In this document: one piece after another, positions 6,480 through 7,383 of the stretch
Position numbering within the stretch: position 1 is the stretch's first letter
Layout: every line of letters starts with the position of its first letter
Assembly: GCA_964550165.1 (NCBI GenBank)
Contig: CAZJYC010000100.1
Location: 1 to 7,383 of the forward strand
Direction of reading: 5' to 3'
Origin: CAZJYC01 sp964550165
GTDB lineage: Bacteria; Acidobacteriota; Aminicenantia; Aminicenantales; Aminicenantaceae
DNA: 7,383 nucleotides
Made by a program: the position numbers and the translations under genes
The notes under the pieces: model-generated
The model's database searches: none
What the model was told of the DNA's origin: nothing
The model's input: the letters and a program-made list of their open reading frames with translations, nothing else

Positions 6480-7286
6480 ATGCAAAAGAAAAGTCTAAAG
6501 ATGCTGATTGATATCCACGGCAATTTCTATCCTCCCCAGAGCGGTCAGGCCCATGGTCAAGCTTTTAACCAATCTTTTCTGAGCACAGCCCGGGAAGTGG
6601 GCATCACCCATATTGTCGGCGTTGTCATGGGAACGTGGGGCTATTCATCCCATACCTACGTGCCTTCTCTGGAAGACATGCGTTTGGGAAACCGCTTCTT
6701 GCTCGGTCTCATCGAAAAAAATAAGGGCTTTATTTATGGATATTGCTATACCAATCCCGTCTTTGCGGAGAAAGCTCTGGAGGAGCTGGATTTTTGCGTC
6801 CAAAGGGGAATGGTCGGTCTGAAGCTTGGCGCAAGCGCCCGCTCGACCTCGCCGCTTCTTGAGCCCTTGGTGAAAAAGTGTATCGAGCACGATATCCCGA
6901 TCCTCCACCATGTTCTTCAGCGCCGGTTTGGAGAATATCCGGATGTTGTGCTGTCTGATGCCGCAGACCTGGCCCAGCTCGCCAAAAAATTCCCTGAAGC
7001 GCGCTTCATCCAGGCCCATATTGCCGGCGGCGGAGACTGGCAATTCGGCCTGCGCGCAGCGGCTGATTGCCCGAATATCTGGATCGACCTCTCCGGGAGC
7101 GGCTGCGACGACGGCATGCTTGAGTTCGCGCTCAAGGCTGTTGGCGAAGACCGGGTTCTCTTTGGCACGGACCTGACCTTAGACACCGCTCTGGCCCGCC
7201 TTGAGACACTCAATCGCCTCAAGGCTGACATCGAGAAGGTTTCTTTTGGCAATGCCCAGAAGGTTTTTGGGGAGAGATTCCGATGA
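6480..7286 (+). CDS. Amidohydrolase-superfamily (COG2159-like) metal-dependent TIM-barrel protein
   Basis: A 268-residue single-domain barrel like the ACMSD/amidohydrolase 2 group, whose members hydrolyse or decarboxylate small cyclic or keto-acid substrates. Landmarks are IDIHGNF (10-16) at the first strand, GLKLGA (113-118) with K115, ILHHV (141-145) with H143/H144, QAHIAGGGDW (178-187) with H180, and the terminal-strand aspartate D231 in LFGTDL. The usual first-strand HxH pair is HGN here (H13, N15), so metal binding may be changed. The remaining ligands look intact. An in-frame TGA at 6477-6479 directly precedes the ATG at 6480, so the start cannot lie upstream. The family normally begins at the equivalent of MLIDIHG, which makes the ATG at 6501 (residue 8) an equally good start; neither has a good ribosome site. 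Its stop overlaps the next gene's ATG. Superfamily call firm, substrate unknown. Confidence 0.87.
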   Translation: MQKKSLKMLIDIHGNFYPPQSGQAHGQAFNQSFLSTAREVGITHIVGVVMGTWGYSSHTYVPSLEDMRLGNRFLLGLIEKNKGFIYGYCYTNPVFAEKALEELDFCVQRGMVGLKLGASARSTSPLLEPLVKKCIEHDIPILHHVLQRRFGEYPDVVLSDAADLAQLAKKFPEARFIQAHIAGGGDWQFGLRAAADCPNIWIDLSGSGCDDGMLEFALKAVGEDRVLFGTDLTLDTALARLETLNRLKADIEKVSFGNAQKVFGERFR

Positions 7287-7383
7287 TCATCGACAGCAAT
7301 GTCCTGACCGGACACTGGCCCTTCCGTAGGCTTGTCCATAAAGATAGCGGAGAGGTCCGCAAGATTCTGGAGGGTTGCGGAAT
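7283..7383 (+). CDS. Second amidohydrolase-family protein, partial, N-terminal 33 codons
   Basis: The start ATG at 7283 overlaps the preceding stop in an ATGA junction, and GGAG at 7271-7274 stands 8 bases upstream, so the two genes are cotranscribed and probably translationally coupled. The visible N-terminus, MIIDSNVLTGHWPFRRL, has the I-D-x-N and G-x-W-P-F-R signature that I associate with COG2159-like amidohydrolases. As in its neighbour, no HxH metal motif is present at this position (D4, N6). The rest lies beyond the right edge, so completeness and metal site cannot be judged. A paired, probably heteromeric or sequential, enzyme set is plausible but is inference. Confidence 0.7.
   Translation, partial: MIIDSNVLTGHWPFRRLVHKDSGEVRKILEGCG

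Overview
This window reads as chromosomal DNA of a Gram-negative-type (diderm) heterotrophic bacterium. The base composition looks moderate, genes are well spaced, and promoters and ribosome sites are ordinary sigma-70 and AGGAGG-like. The secreted S46 dipeptidyl-peptidase at the left edge points to a peptide-using diderm, since that family is known mainly from Bacteroidetes, xanthomonads, Acidobacteria and related candidate phyla. Something near Acidobacteria/Aminicenantes is my guess, but it is inference and not proven here. I see no rRNA, tRNA, CRISPR, insertion sequence or phage gene.

Layout. (1) Bases 1-1640, minus strand: the first 546 codons of an exported S46 serine peptidase, cut by the window edge before its catalytic serine. 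(2) Bases 1641-1873: a divergent promoter region. (3) Bases 1874-4128, plus strand: a tight two-gene operon of a DapA/NanA-type aldolase-like enzyme and, 5 bp later, a divergent FMN TIM-barrel protein of the dihydroorotate dehydrogenase superfamily. It ends at a clear GC hairpin plus T-run. (4) Bases 4129-4386: a leader region with a strong ribosome site and a possible tiny leader ORF. (5) Bases 4387-5592: a PLP class III aminotransferase related to glutamate-1-semialdehyde aminomutase. (6) Bases 5665-6090, minus strand: a small four-helix membrane protein. (7) Bases 6091-6479: a gene-free divergent regulatory stretch with several inverted repeats and the best sigma-70 promoter of the window. 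(8) Bases 6480-7383, plus strand: two overlapping amidohydrolase-superfamily (COG2159-like) genes, the second cut by the window edge.

How they may work together. The plus-strand genes encode an aldolase/lyase-like enzyme, a flavin oxidoreductase-like enzyme, an aminotransferase and two metal-dependent hydrolase/decarboxylase-like proteins. All five belong to catalytic superfamilies, but several carry changes at family signature positions: AHTGRG in place of GTTGE in the DapA-like protein, NFSPT in place of NLSCPN in the DHOD-like protein, and HGN in place of HxH in the amidohydrolase. The likeliest reading is an uncharacterised small-molecule (amino acid, cyclic amide or keto-acid) pathway. 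Its substrate cannot be read from the sequence. The S46 peptidase is probably an unrelated neighbour, although it would supply dipeptides from the periplasm.
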